Source of the DNA: Candidatus Omnitrophota bacterium
GTDB lineage: Bacteria; Omnitrophota; Gorgyraeia; B26-G9
Reading direction: 5' to 3'
DNA length: 39,885 nt
Assembly: GCA_022013205.1 (NCBI GenBank)
Contig: JAKLQT010000223.1
Coordinates: 1 to 39,885 of the forward strand
Shown here: positions 8,372 to 16,269 of the stretch, piece after piece
How positions within the stretch are numbered: the first letter of the stretch is position 1
Layout: each line of letters begins with the position of its first letter
Made by a program: the position numbers and the translations under genes
Notes under the pieces: generated by a model
The model's input: the letters and a program-made list of their open reading frames with translations, nothing else
Told to the model about the DNA's origin: nothing
Databases searched by the model: none

Positions 8372-9628
8372 TCAAATTACGGTATGTGCCGCGAGATTTA
8401 TTCCGCGCCTTATGATAGTTATACCGTCCCGGACACAATAATAATCCCCGTCACTGTTCGGCGCATTTCTTTTATCCGTAATATGGCAGAAATCACAAAT
8501 ATTAACATTTTTGTCAATTATCGCCCTCTCGATAGTCACCCCTTTGCCGATATGCGGATGCGTATTTACCTTTGCGGACGTATTATGATAATAATCATTT
8601 CCTATGATTATAGAGTCTTTAATCCTCGTATTTTCCATAATTTTACTTCTCAGGCCGATAATTGAGTTTTCAATATTTGCATTTTTGATCTGGCATCCAT
8701 CGGCAATAATCGCATTTTTCAAGAAAGTCTCACTGATCTTGCTGGGAGGCAAAAAGCGGGCCCTGGTTACAATCCCGCAATCATCATCAAAAAGGTTAAA
8801 TTCAGGATTATTAGCCAGCAAATCCATACTCGCCTCATAGTAGCTTTTGATTGTCCCGATATCCCGCCAATAATCTTTAAACTCGAATGTATATACTTTG
8901 TTCTTTTTCTTCAGCATCCAAGGCAGAATATGTGTACCGAAATCCGCAGCTTTCGTCCTGAGCAAAATATCAAAAAGAACATCTTTTTTAAAAAGATAAA
9001 CTCCCATCGAAGCATAATACTGGCTAACCGGAGCCTTTGTTTTTTTCCCGCTTTTAGATTTAATTTTCAAGCGTTTAACGTTTAAAGGCTTTTCGATGAT
9101 TCTCCTTAAGCGCCCAGAAGCAGTGCAATCAAGAACCCCCATTCTCGCAGCCTCATCCTCATTAACAAAAATAGAAGCAACCGTCGCATCAGCCTCCTTT
9201 TTTATATGAAAGCCGGCCATTTTGCGGTAATCCATTTTATACAGGTGATCACCGGAAAGAATAAGCACGTATTCCTGAGGCATATTGCGCAGGTGATTCA
9301 AAACACGGCGCACAGCATCCGCAGGCCCCTGAAACCATTCAGAGCTTTTGTGTGATTGTTCTGCTGAAAGTATCTCTACAAATCCTTTTGAAAAATTATC
9401 GAATCGATATGTATGCATTATGTGAGCATGCAAAGAGGCCGAAAGGAATTGAGTCAGAACGAAAATCTTATTAAAACCGGAATTTATGCAATTTGACACA
9501 GGGATGTCTATCAATCTATATTTACCGGCAAATCCGATAGCCGGTTTACTCCTCTCCAAAGTAAGCGGAAACAATCTTGTTCCTCTGCCGCCTCCGAGTA
9601 TTAAAACTAAACAATCAGGAATATCCAT
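8372..9628 (-). CDS. glgC: Glucose-1-phosphate adenylyltransferase
   Basis: 418 aa. Makes ADP-glucose from glucose-1-phosphate and ATP, the first committed step of glycogen synthesis. Seen: nucleotidyltransferase start LILGGGRGTRLFPLT, sugar-site segments KPAIGFAGKYRLIDIPVSNC and WFQGPADAVRR (usual form WFQGTADAV), metal-site ILSGDHLYKMDY, IIEKP, and DYWRDIGTIKSYYEA. A left-handed beta-helix C-terminal domain follows (ILDxxV-like hexapeptides: NANIENSIIG, IENTRIKDSIIIGN). Length normal. It follows uppP by 8 nt and so shares its transcript. GlgC enzymes are usually allosteric (effectors such as fructose-1,6-bisphosphate); the specific effector cannot be read here. Confidence 0.92.
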   Translation of the reverse strand: MDIPDCLVLILGGGRGTRLFPLTLERSKPAIGFAGKYRLIDIPVSNCINSGFNKIFVLTQFLSASLHAHIMHTYRFDNFSKGFVEILSAEQSHKSSEWFQGPADAVRRVLNHLRNMPQEYVLILSGDHLYKMDYRKMAGFHIKKEADATVASIFVNEDEAARMGVLDCTASGRLRRIIEKPLNVKRLKIKSKSGKKTKAPVSQYYASMGVYLFKKDVLFDILLRTKAADFGTHILPWMLKKKNKVYTFEFKDYWRDIGTIKSYYEASMDLLANNPEFNLFDDDCGIVTRARFLPPSKISETFLKNAIIADGCQIKNANIENSIIGLRSKIMENTRIKDSIIIGNDYYHNTSAKVNTHPHIGKGVTIERAIIDKNVNICDFCHITDKRNAPNSDGDYYCVRDGITIIRRGINLAAHTVI

Positions 9629-9636
9629 TATTTTCT

Positions 9637-10458
9637 TTAACCTTTAAGTAATACTGCAATGCAAATAAATCCCATCCCCCAGCAATAAAATGAGAAGTAA
9701 TGGAATTTAGCCCTTGCTACCATTTTAGATAAGACTGATAGAGCAAAATATCCGCTCAAGAAAGCCGCCAGAAATGATAACCCCAGTTCCAGATTACCTA
9801 TTGAAAGTTCTCCCAGCCCATTTTTTAATTTATATATTGCCGCAGCTGCAATAGTCGGGATTGACAGAAGAAATGAAAACCGTGCTGCCAGTTCTTTATC
9901 AAGCCCTCTGAAAATGCCGCTTGAAATAGTAAGCCCGGAGCGGGAAATACCCGGAATGATCGCAACCGCCTGCGCAAGTCCGATAATAAGAGAATCGATA
10001 AGCGTCAGTTGTTTTTTCTTATCATGCGTTCCTTTTCCCTTGGTAAAAAACAATATGGTTCCGGTTGCAAAGAAACTAAGGGTTATTACCTGAAAAGAGC
10101 TGAACATCTCCTCGATATAGCGGTGAAAAAGTAACCCTATCAATACTGCCGGAATTATTGCGGCGATCACAAAAACAAATAGCCGTAGATATTCAAACTC
10201 ACTCCAAACCTCTTTCAAACTGGTTCCTTTAACTACTTTATTAAAAGCAATGACCGATTCCTTGAGTATAGACAAGATGTCTTTTCTTAAGAAAACAATG
10301 ACAGAGAACATAGTCGCTAAATGCAAAATAATATCAAAAGTAAGCAGCGGTTCTTTAAGCCCGATAATTTCCTGAAAAAAAACCAGATGTCCTGAGCTGG
10401 AAACAGGAAGAAACTCTGTTACTCCCTGTAGGCATGCTAAAAATAAATAACGCATCAT
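9637..10458 (-). CDS. uppP: Undecaprenyl-diphosphatase
   Basis: 273 aa, about eight hydrophobic segments. The two UppP/BacA signatures are intact: EFLPVSSSGHL near residue 15 and PGISRSGLTISSG near residue 168, which together form the active site. It dephosphorylates undecaprenyl-PP to recycle the lipid carrier for peptidoglycan and surface polysaccharides; overproduction gives bacitracin resistance in other bacteria. It is the first gene of a two-gene unit with glgC. The start MM gives two adjacent ATG; AAGGGGA lies upstream. Confidence 0.93.
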   Translation of the reverse strand: MMRYLFLACLQGVTEFLPVSSSGHLVFFQEIIGLKEPLLTFDIILHLATMFSVIVFLRKDILSILKESVIAFNKVVKGTSLKEVWSEFEYLRLFVFVIAAIIPAVLIGLLFHRYIEEMFSSFQVITLSFFATGTILFFTKGKGTHDKKKQLTLIDSLIIGLAQAVAIIPGISRSGLTISSGIFRGLDKELAARFSFLLSIPTIAAAAIYKLKNGLGELSIGNLELGLSFLAAFLSGYFALSVLSKMVARAKFHYFSFYCWGMGFICIAVLLKG

Positions 10459-10496
10459 ATCTGTATTTTCCCCTTAAATATTCTCAAATCCTATTT

Positions 10497-10525
10497 ATTT
10501 TATCACAGACAACTCAAACGGGCAA
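10497..10525 (-). promoter_or_regulatory. Possible promoter of uppP-glgC
   Basis: Minus strand TTGCCC, 17-nt spacer, TAAAAT, about 40 nt before uppP. The -35 box is only a partial match. Confidence 0.45.
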
Positions 10526-10566
10526 GACATTAAGAATAAGGGCGTAAGGGCATAAGATGTACATTA

Positions 10567-10640
10567 TGAATGACGAATGATGAGTTATGAGTTAAGAAAA
10601 GCAGATTGGTTCATAGCCAATGGCTAATAACTCATAGGAA
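10567..10640. repeat. Dispersed micro-repeat DNA (intergenic copy)
   Basis: Low-complexity mix of gagttatgagtt and catagccaatggctaataac-like units between uppP and the pseudouridine synthase gene, overlapping the latter's stop by a few bases. The same kinds of unit occur inside the signal-peptide codons of the three beta-helix genes (about 31,380-31,458, 33,968-34,050 and 36,735-36,778). Confidence 0.6.
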
Positions 10641-11321
10641 AAACTGGTTTATAAGAATATTTGCGATTTCATGTGTTTTCAGGAAGCATTTCATATCCTC
10701 CGGCATTGGCGTGCAAAACTTCATACGCTCTTGACTCTGAGGATGATTTATTTCTATGGAGTATGAATGCAACGCAGCCCTTTTGAATTTGACCGGCCAA
10801 TCTTTAGCATATACAAAGCGCCTTTCACCTACAAGCGGATGCCCGTAATCCCTAAATTGTATTCTTATCTGATTCGTCCTTCCGGTTACCGGCTCAAGGC
10901 GCATTACACTAAAATCATCCGAGCTGAAAATTAATTTAAAATTTGTAACAGCCAGTTTGCTCATTTGGCAGCGCCTGTACGGCCAAGCGCCTTGTATATT
11001 ACTTTTAATCACACCTTTCGCCCGTTTAATGCACCCGTGGACAAAAGCGATATAAGTCTTTTTTATTTTTCTCTGGCGGAATTGATCCATTATAATCTGT
11101 TGGTTATTCCTGCCTTTTGCAAAGACAATTACGCCAGATGTTTCTTTATCCAGGCGGTGGCAAGGCAAGGCATTGTCTCTTTGCATTTGCCGGTTCAAAA
11201 GAAAGCCCAGATCCTTTTCTTTTGCATCAGGTGCCGGCACACTAAGAATTCCGCTGCGTTTATTTACGATTATCAGAGCATCGTCCTCATATATAATCTG
11301 GATTGGGTTTTTATGCGTCAT
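10632..11321 (-). CDS. RluA-family pseudouridine synthase
   Basis: 229 aa. Converts uridine to pseudouridine in rRNA or tRNA. The catalytic motif CHRLDKETSGVIVFAK holds the essential Asp, followed by the family's KKTYIAFVHG, LEPVTGRTNQIRIQF and HPLVGERRF blocks. It has no N-terminal S4 domain, so it resembles the short RluA/RluC-like group rather than RluD; the target base is not predictable. It has its own good promoter (11419-11447). ATG at 11321 follows GGCAGGGAA. The 3' end runs into dispersed repeat DNA. Confidence 0.88.
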   Translation of the reverse strand: MTHKNPIQIIYEDDALIIVNKRSGILSVPAPDAKEKDLGFLLNRQMQRDNALPCHRLDKETSGVIVFAKGRNNQQIIMDQFRQRKIKKTYIAFVHGCIKRAKGVIKSNIQGAWPYRRCQMSKLAVTNFKLIFSSDDFSVMRLEPVTGRTNQIRIQFRDYGHPLVGERRFVYAKDWPVKFKRAALHSYSIEINHPQSQERMKFCTPMPEDMKCFLKTHEIANILINQFFL

Positions 11322-11372
11322 TAATATTCCCTGCCGCCTTTAATAGTTCTGTCAAATACGTAGCCATAGTTT

Positions 11373-11395
11373 TTTTTATTCTCACACAAAGCCGC
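11373..11395. repeat. Dispersed 23-bp repeat, copy 1
   Basis: Identical over 23 bp to 28188-28210 (core ctcacacaaagccgc). This copy lies in the 5' leader of the pseudouridine synthase message. A related unit in the other direction (ttggtgtctttgtgtga) occurs around 28361-28377. Confidence 0.7.
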
Positions 11396-11418
11396 TAAAA
11401 TTATAGAATTCATGAAGG

Positions 11419-11447
11419 ATATTACTTTGACACTACCCGTTTATCAA
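11419..11447 (-). promoter_or_regulatory. Sigma70-type promoter of the RluA-family gene
   Basis: Minus strand TTGATA, 17-nt spacer, TAATAT. It leaves a leader of about 90 nt that contains the dispersed 23-bp repeat. Confidence 0.65.
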
Positions 11448-11461
11448 CTCGGCCGAATAAT

Positions 11462-11491
11462 AAAAAAGCCGGAATAAATAATTATTCCGGC
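11462..11491 (-). terminator. Rho-independent terminator
   Basis: Minus strand GCCGGAATAA, 4-nt loop, TTATTCCGGC, then TTTTTT. Perfect 10-bp stem, 25 nt behind the mono-heme protein gene. The other strand also has a short T run. Confidence 0.85.
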
Positions 11492-11515
11492 CTATTTTTT
11501 TCAATTATCCCTGCC

Positions 11516-11830
11516 TTACTTGCCGGCAGCATCACCCGGATTTGTTCCTGCCTTGATTTCATCTGCGTTTGTCACCCCGTCAGCATCGCTGTCTAAATCA
11601 TCAATTGTTTTAACCGCGTCAACATTTCTGCCCGCAGCCAAATAAGCCTTGCCGTATTCATTTAAAGCCTTGAAGTCCCCCTGCGGATGGCATACTGTAC
11701 AGCCAACGGTAGCGTCAGTATGAACTTTTTGAACATTTTTAGCGTCTGGCATAGCAGCGAAAGAATAAGGTAAAAAACTAAGAACAATCATCGCTGCTAA
11801 AATAAAACGGAGATTTTTTGATTTAGTCAA
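11516..11830 (-). CDS. Secreted CxxCH protein with calcium-type Asp loop
   Basis: 104 aa with start TTG at 11830, chosen because GGAGGGTGAC lies 5 nt upstream and no ATG fits. Signal peptide to about residue 26 (PYSFAA). CTVCH at 44-48 is a single c-type heme attachment site. A C-terminal thrombospondin type-3-like loop follows (DLDSDADGVTNADEIKAGTN), with Asp spacing suited to Ca2+. No distal Met ligand is obvious. This combination appears in small periplasmic or surface multi-domain cytochrome fragments of anaerobes; its electron partner is unknown. Monocistronic, with promoter at 11853-11881 and terminator at 11462-11491. Confidence 0.75.
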   Translation of the reverse strand: MTKSKNLRFILAAMIVLSFLPYSFAAMPDAKNVQKVHTDATVGCTVCHPQGDFKALNEYGKAYLAAGRNVDAVKTIDDLDSDADGVTNADEIKAGTNPGDAAGK

Positions 11831-11852
11831 GTCACCCTCCTTTTTGAATTTA

Positions 11853-11881
11853 AAAATACTATAATTTGTTTATAAAGTCAA
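11853..11881 (-). promoter_or_regulatory. Promoter of the CxxCH protein gene
   Basis: Minus strand TTGACT, 17-nt spacer, TATTTT, 22 nt before the TTG start. Confidence 0.6.
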
Positions 11882-12153
11882 TCTTTTTTAAAATCATATT
11901 TCCCTGAGCAGTTTTTACCGGCAGAATAAAATTATGTGAGATTTTTAGGAGGAGTGACGAAAGTCAAGTCTTTTGCAGCCTGGAATCCCACCCCAAAGGC
12001 GGAAAACTTTTTTCATCCTGGCCTTAAGCCAATTTGAAATCTAAAATTTTAATCTTACTTCCCCGCCTTTGGGAATTCGCAACATCCTTGTTCTACAAAT
12101 TTTAATCGGGATTTGGATCTATTATTCTTAATCAAAGTTGCTCCAGCAATTTG
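11882..12153. other. Non-coding stretch with an 11-bp inverted repeat
   Basis: No gene supported here. The stretch contains cccaaaggcgg (11992-12002) and its exact reverse complement (12063-12073), 60 nt apart. On the plus strand a Shine-Dalgarno-like aggaggagtgacg lies at 11948-11960, but the following frame is only 27 codons with unsuitable spacing. A structured 3' region of the histone-like gene is possible. Confidence 0.4.
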
Positions 12154-12255
12154 TTATTTTTTCTTTTTCTTAGCTACTGCCTTTTTTGCTGGTTTCTTAG
12201 CTACTGCCTTTTTTGCTACTTTCTTCTTTACTGCTTTTTTCTTTTTCACTACCAA
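12154..12255 (-). CDS. Tiny Lys/Ala-rich histone-H1-like peptide
   Basis: 33 codons from TTG at 12255 (31 from GTG at 12249). The TTG start is preferred: GGGGGTGA ends 5 nt before it, versus 11 nt for the GTG. About two thirds of residues are Lys, the rest Ala, Val and one Pro. It contains two tandem 9-residue units (AKKAVAKKP, AKKAVAKKK) whose DNA is a near-exact 27-bp repeat at about 12169-12222. Such peptides resemble the KAVAKK tails of bacterial histone H1-like proteins (Hc1/AlgP type) and would bind DNA or RNA by charge. It is alone, between non-coding stretches. Could also be a shed tail of a larger gene, but start signals argue for real translation. Confidence 0.6.
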   Translation of the reverse strand: MVVKKKKAVKKKVAKKAVAKKPAKKAVAKKKKK

Positions 12256-12421
12256 AATATTCACCCCCTTTCCTATTAAATATTTACATCAGAAAATTGC
12301 TTCCCTGCTTCCCATACAATATCTTGGTGTGCCTAATTTATTCTACACAATATGGCCTCGTACTACATATTGTATTTACAATTTATAATATACAACATCA
12401 TATACTATGATTTCAAGGAAA

Positions 12422-12452
12422 AAAATAAAAAAAATAAAATTTTTTTTATTTT
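12422..12452. terminator. AT-only hairpin behind the GAF-ANTAR gene
   Basis: Perfect 13-bp inverted repeat of A and T only (12422-12434 with 12440-12452), 5-nt loop. With no GC in the stem it is a weak terminator at best. The surrounding 12256-12493 is very AT-rich with several ACAATAT half-sites (about 12317, 12346 and inverted at 12366) upstream of the histone-like gene, which could be operator half-sites. Confidence 0.35.
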
Positions 12453-12493
12453 GGTGAAGATTTTAGAATATTTTTTTAAAATGGCAGGGTTTA

Positions 12494-13204
12494 CTATCTA
12501 CTCTTTCCTTCTTTTATTTCAAAAGAAAGGATTATGGCTTCCGCTATTTCTTTCATAGGCATTCGTTTACTCATACTGGATTTTCTAAGCAGTTTATAAG
12601 CATCGCTCTCGGAAAAATTATTTTCACTCATTAATATCCCTTTTGCTCTTTCAACCTTTTTCCGGGTTTCAAGTTCTTCCTGTACAATTTTAGTTTTCAC
12701 CATGAGTTCTGTGTTTTCAATTGCGACCGCTGCCTGATTTGCAACAGTACTTAAAAGTTTAATATCATTGTTACCGAATTTATAAAACTCAGTGGTATAG
12801 CAGTTAATAACACCAATAACTCTATTTTTTACCAGCATCGGTACGCTTAACATAGAAACCAGATTTTCTTTTTCGGCAAGTGTTTTCTCTTTGTAACTTT
12901 TATCTTTTAAAACATCAAGTATAACTGTGGGCTTTTTATTTTTTGCGACAAGCCCGATAATCCCCTCTCCGACTTTTATTTTTCTCTCCTTTATATATTC
13001 TCTGCTCATTGCCTGTGTTGCTTTAATTTTTAACGATTGCGTTTTTTCATCAAGAAGCCATAAAGAGCAAATCTTTGCTTGCATAACGTTTGCGGTTAAA
13101 GTAACAATAAGTTTCAGCATGTCTTCAAGATAAAGGTCACTTGTAATAGCTTTGCTTATTTTACTCAATGTATCAATATAGGACTTTAAAGAATTCTCTT
13201 TAAT
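12494..13204 (-). CDS. GAF-ANTAR transcription antiterminator
   Basis: GAF sensor domain (about residues 20-165: a variant GAF with KVGEGIIGLVAKNKK, SMLSVPMLVKNRVIGVINCY and NQAAVAIENTEL), then an ANTAR RNA-binding domain (about 175-228: TRKKVERAKGILMSENNFSE, AYKLLRKSSM, MKEIAEAII). ANTAR proteins bind paired hexaloop hairpins in leader RNA and stop terminators from forming. The first usual start is TTG at 13168. However, the frame is open upstream, the extra residues (SLKSYIDTLSKISKA) look like the normal start of such GAF proteins, and an AGGTGAG lies before an ATT at 13204. I therefore choose the rare ATT start (236 aa). It begins 18 nt behind the purF-like gene, hence probably one operon. 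Confidence 0.82.
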   Translation of the reverse strand: MKENSLKSYIDTLSKISKAITSDLYLEDMLKLIVTLTANVMQAKICSLWLLDEKTQSLKIKATQAMSREYIKERKIKVGEGIIGLVAKNKKPTVILDVLKDKSYKEKTLAEKENLVSMLSVPMLVKNRVIGVINCYTTEFYKFGNNDIKLLSTVANQAAVAIENTELMVKTKIVQEELETRKKVERAKGILMSENNFSESDAYKLLRKSSMSKRMPMKEIAEAIILSFEIKEGKSR

Positions 13205-13222
13205 GTTCTCACCTGTTTAATA

Positions 13223-14668
13223 TTATTTTTCCGCGCAAGCGCAGCTTGCTTTTTCTTTTGCGCAATCGGATCCAGGGTATTTGCCTGTCCAGCAGAAAAG
13301 GCAAAGCTTTTCCTTGGGTAATCCAATAGCCGCAACCATATCATCAACAGTCTGGTATTTTAGCGTATCAACCTCTAAATCTTCCGCTATCCAGTCTATC
13401 ATTTTTTTATACTTCTGTGAAGCAGAGTCAGTATATTCACTCACATCTCTCAGATCATGCCCCTCAATAGATCTAATTGCTCTTCTTGCTACAAGTTCAT
13501 TTATATCTCTGGTTGAAAGATTAAAACGGCAAGGGAACATGAGCGGCGGACATGCCGGACGAACATGTATTTCCCGAGCGCCTGATTCCTTTAGCTTCTT
13601 TATGGTGAAATTCTTCAGCTGGGTTCCCCTAACAATGGAATCATCACAAACCACAATTCGGTTTCCGTCTATTATATCCTTAATGGCTATCAATTTCATC
13701 TTGGCCACAAGATCTCTTTTTTCCTGTGAAGGCGGCGTATAGCTTCTTCCGTAGCCAGGTGTATATTTTACGAGCGGCCTTCTGTAGGGAGAGCCGCTTT
13801 CCATGGCATAGCCGATAGCATGCGCCGTACCTGAATCCGGAACGCCTGATACAACGTCCACCTTTATCTCTTTATCGCGACGAGCCAGATATCTTCCGCA
13901 GCGTTCTCTGACCACCTCGGTATTAATGCCTTCATAACTGGATGCCGGAAATCCGGTATACACCCACAAAAACGCGCAGATCTGATTAGCCTCGGTTGCC
14001 TGTCTTTTGGGCACCAGCCCTGATTCGCTAAGCAAGACTATTTCTCCGGGGCCAAGATACTTGGTTATTTTAAAATCATTATTTAAAAACGCACAGGTCT
14101 CAGTAGTTACGGCAAGCGTATCTTTGCGCTCACCCAACACAAGAGGAGTATATCCGTATCTATCACGCGCAGCGTAAACTCCGTCTTTATTGAGCAGTAA
14201 AAGCGAGCAGGAGCCTTTAATGCGCTCAAACATTTTTTCAATACCGTCGATTAGATTATCACCCTGATTAATAAGCTTAGCGACAAGTTCAGTTTCATTA
14301 ACACCGCTTTTCCCTACTTCCGCAAAAGAAATTCCCTTTTGAAGGAGATCCTTTTCTATCTCTTGTGAATTCTCGATAAAACCATTGCTAACAATACAGA
14401 AAGGCCCGAATCTAGAGTGGACATAAATAGGTTGGACATTAGAGGCGCTAATAACCCCGATACCTTTGTTGCCTTTCATTTTCTGGTATTCATCAAAGAA
14501 TTTTGACTTAAACTGCCCCTGGCTTATATTATGTATACGCCTGTAAAAATCTTCCCCCAATACAACAAGGCCGCCGTATTCAGTGCCTAAATGGGAGTGA
14601 TAATCTGTGCCATAAAATAAATCCTGTATGCAGTTGCCTTTTGAAACAACTCCGAAAATACCGCTCAT
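13223..14668 (-). CDS. PurF-like amidophosphoribosyltransferase lacking the Cys nucleophile
   Basis: 481 aa. The C-terminal type I phosphoribosyltransferase domain is intact: PRPP loop VVCDDSIVRGTQ at 339-350 and GVPDSGTAHAIGYA at 276-289. Four Cys at the [4Fe-4S] positions of the Bacillus-type enzyme seem present (C231, C380, C456, C459 in LCLFCWTGKYP). The glutaminase half is abnormal: it begins MSGIFGV, where normal PurF begins (M)CGVFGI with Cys as nucleophile. The GHTRYST glutamine-binding segment is replaced by GVISASN (71-77), and HNGN by SNGF. It should not hydrolyse glutamine. It may make phosphoribosylamine from free ammonia or do another job. Similar nucleophile-less PurF homologues occur in Bacteroides and Clostridia (from memory). 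The C-terminus is unusually Cys-rich. Confidence 0.85.
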   Translation of the reverse strand: MSGIFGVVSKGNCIQDLFYGTDYHSHLGTEYGGLVVLGEDFYRRIHNISQGQFKSKFFDEYQKMKGNKGIGVISASNVQPIYVHSRFGPFCIVSNGFIENSQEIEKDLLQKGISFAEVGKSGVNETELVAKLINQGDNLIDGIEKMFERIKGSCSLLLLNKDGVYAARDRYGYTPLVLGERKDTLAVTTETCAFLNNDFKITKYLGPGEIVLLSESGLVPKRQATEANQICAFLWVYTGFPASSYEGINTEVVRERCGRYLARRDKEIKVDVVSGVPDSGTAHAIGYAMESGSPYRRPLVKYTPGYGRSYTPPSQEKRDLVAKMKLIAIKDIIDGNRIVVCDDSIVRGTQLKNFTIKKLKESGAREIHVRPACPPLMFPCRFNLSTRDINELVARRAIRSIEGHDLRDVSEYTDSASQKYKKMIDWIAEDLEVDTLKYQTVDDMVAAIGLPKEKLCLFCWTGKYPGSDCAKEKASCACAEK

Positions 14669-14751
14669 CTTTAACCTCCGTTTAAGTAAAAATAAATTGC
14701 CTTATGCTTTTTATCAGGACTGTGTTTTGCAGCAGTCCCATTCGGTTAAAC

Positions 14752-16269
14752 TCACAACACAAAAAGCCTTTTTGTGGAAAAAACTGCTTCGCTTGTCAGG
14801 TCCACTCCCAGTTTTCTCAATCCTGCCTCATCACCTGAAGCAGGAATATGCGTTAGATGCATCTGGCAGCCGTTAAGCTCTTTTAATTTCTCCATTGCTG
14901 TCTGTGAAGTAGGATTGGTAGCAGCGCTTATACTTAAAGCGATCAAGGTTTCTTCAAGATCTAAGCTTACGGCCTTTTCATTTAAGATTTCTTTGTTTAA
15001 TACCTTTATCGAACTTATTATATTCGGCGACAATAAATGGATTTTATCCGGTATCCCGGCCATCTGCTTTATTGCGTTTAAAATAAGGCTTGATGAGGCA
15101 TGCATCATCGGCGAATTCCTGCCGCTGATTATTGTCCCGTCATTTAGCTCTAGTGCTGCCGCGCAGAAAACCCCCTCATGTCCTTTATTCTTTTTTTCTG
15201 CATCTTTGGCCTTATCCCTTGCAGGCTCTACGACCTTTCTGTCTTCCGGTTTTATATTAAGCTCTTTCATAATAAGCTCAACACGCTGCACTGTTTCTTT
15301 ATCCACAAATCCAAGCATATATTCACAGGAGTAGCGAAAATACCTTCTGATAATTTCCTGTTTTGCCGCCTCCTGGACAGCCTCATCATCAATTATCCCG
15401 AATCCGGCGCGGTTGACCCCCATATCAGTAGGTGACTTATACATGGATTCTTTTTGGATTATTGTCTCAAGTATTCTCTTGAGCACGGGAAATATCTCAA
15501 CATCACGGTTATAATTTACTGTCGATTCCTTGTATGCCTCAAGATGAAACGGATCGATAAGATTAAAATCCCGGATATCCGCGGTTGCCGCCTCATATGC
15601 GATATTAACCGGATGTTTAAGAGGGATACTCCATATCGGGAACGTCTCAAATTTCGCATAACCGCTTTTTATGCCTTTTTTATAGTCATGGTAGAACTGC
15701 GAAAGGCAAGTCGCGAGTTTCCCGCTTCCAGGCCCTGGGCCGGTTACGATTACCAGCGGATTCCTTGTTTTAATATATTCATTAGCACCATAGCCTTCCT
15801 CACTTACAATCTGGTCTACATCTGTAGGATAGCCTTTGGTAAATCTATGCGTATATACCTTGATATTTCTGCGTTCCAATTTATTTTTGAAAATTTTCGC
15901 GGCAGGCTGATTATCATATCGCGTAATTACAACAGCCCTGACATCCAGCTTCCATGATCTTATATCATCTATCATCTTCATAGCATCGGCGTCATAACTT
16001 ATTCCGAAATCAGCCCGGACTTTTCTTCTTTCGATATCGCCTGAGTAAATACAAAGTATTATATCCGCTTTATCTTTTAATTTCTGCAAAAGCCTCATCT
16101 TCACATTAGGGTCAAACCCCGGCAGTACCCTCGCAGCATGATAATCAAAAAGCAGTTTTCCCCCGAATTCAAGGTACAATTTGCCGTCAAATTTTTCGAC
16201 TCTTTCAAGAATAGCTTCTGTCTGTTCCTTTAAATATTTTTTGCTATCAAACCCTATTCTTTTAATCAT
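14752..16269 (-). CDS. DUF1846 family protein
   Basis: 505 aa from ATG at 16269, preceded by AGGAAGG at 8 nt; this start gives the family's usual beginning MIKRIGFDSKKYLKEQ and length of about 500. The open frame continues 50 codons further upstream, but those codons are a purF remnant (see 16270-16453). Seen: a glycine-rich, P-loop-like IVTGPGPGSGKLATCLSQ (174-191), GYPTDVDQIVSEEGYG, and MGVNRAGFGI. DUF1846 proteins have known structures but no established function. They are cytosolic and common in Firmicutes and other anaerobes. It lies between carB and the PurF-like gene, which hints at a nucleotide or glutamine link but does not prove it. Confidence 0.85.
   Translation of the reverse strand: MIKRIGFDSKKYLKEQTEAILERVEKFDGKLYLEFGGKLLFDYHAARVLPGFDPNVKMRLLQKLKDKADIILCIYSGDIERRKVRADFGISYDADAMKMIDDIRSWKLDVRAVVITRYDNQPAAKIFKNKLERRNIKVYTHRFTKGYPTDVDQIVSEEGYGANEYIKTRNPLVIVTGPGPGSGKLATCLSQFYHDYKKGIKSGYAKFETFPIWSIPLKHPVNIAYEAATADIRDFNLIDPFHLEAYKESTVNYNRDVEIFPVLKRILETIIQKESMYKSPTDMGVNRAGFGIIDDEAVQEAAKQEIIRRYFRYSCEYMLGFVDKETVQRVELIMKELNIKPEDRKVVEPARDKAKDAEKKNKGHEGVFCAAALELNDGTIISGRNSPMMHASSSLILNAIKQMAGIPDKIHLLSPNIISSIKVLNKEILNEKAVSLDLEETLIALSISAATNPTSQTAMEKLKELNGCQMHLTHIPASGDEAGLRKLGVDLTSEAVFSTKRLFVL

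Noticed and set aside
11322..11364. 18-codon frame overlapping the start of the RluA-family gene
   Set aside because: No ribosome binding site and no similarity to a leader peptide.
11951..12034. 27-codon plus-strand frame after aggaggagtgacg
   Set aside because: The ribosome binding site touches the GTG start, the frame is short, and the strand is otherwise empty of genes.
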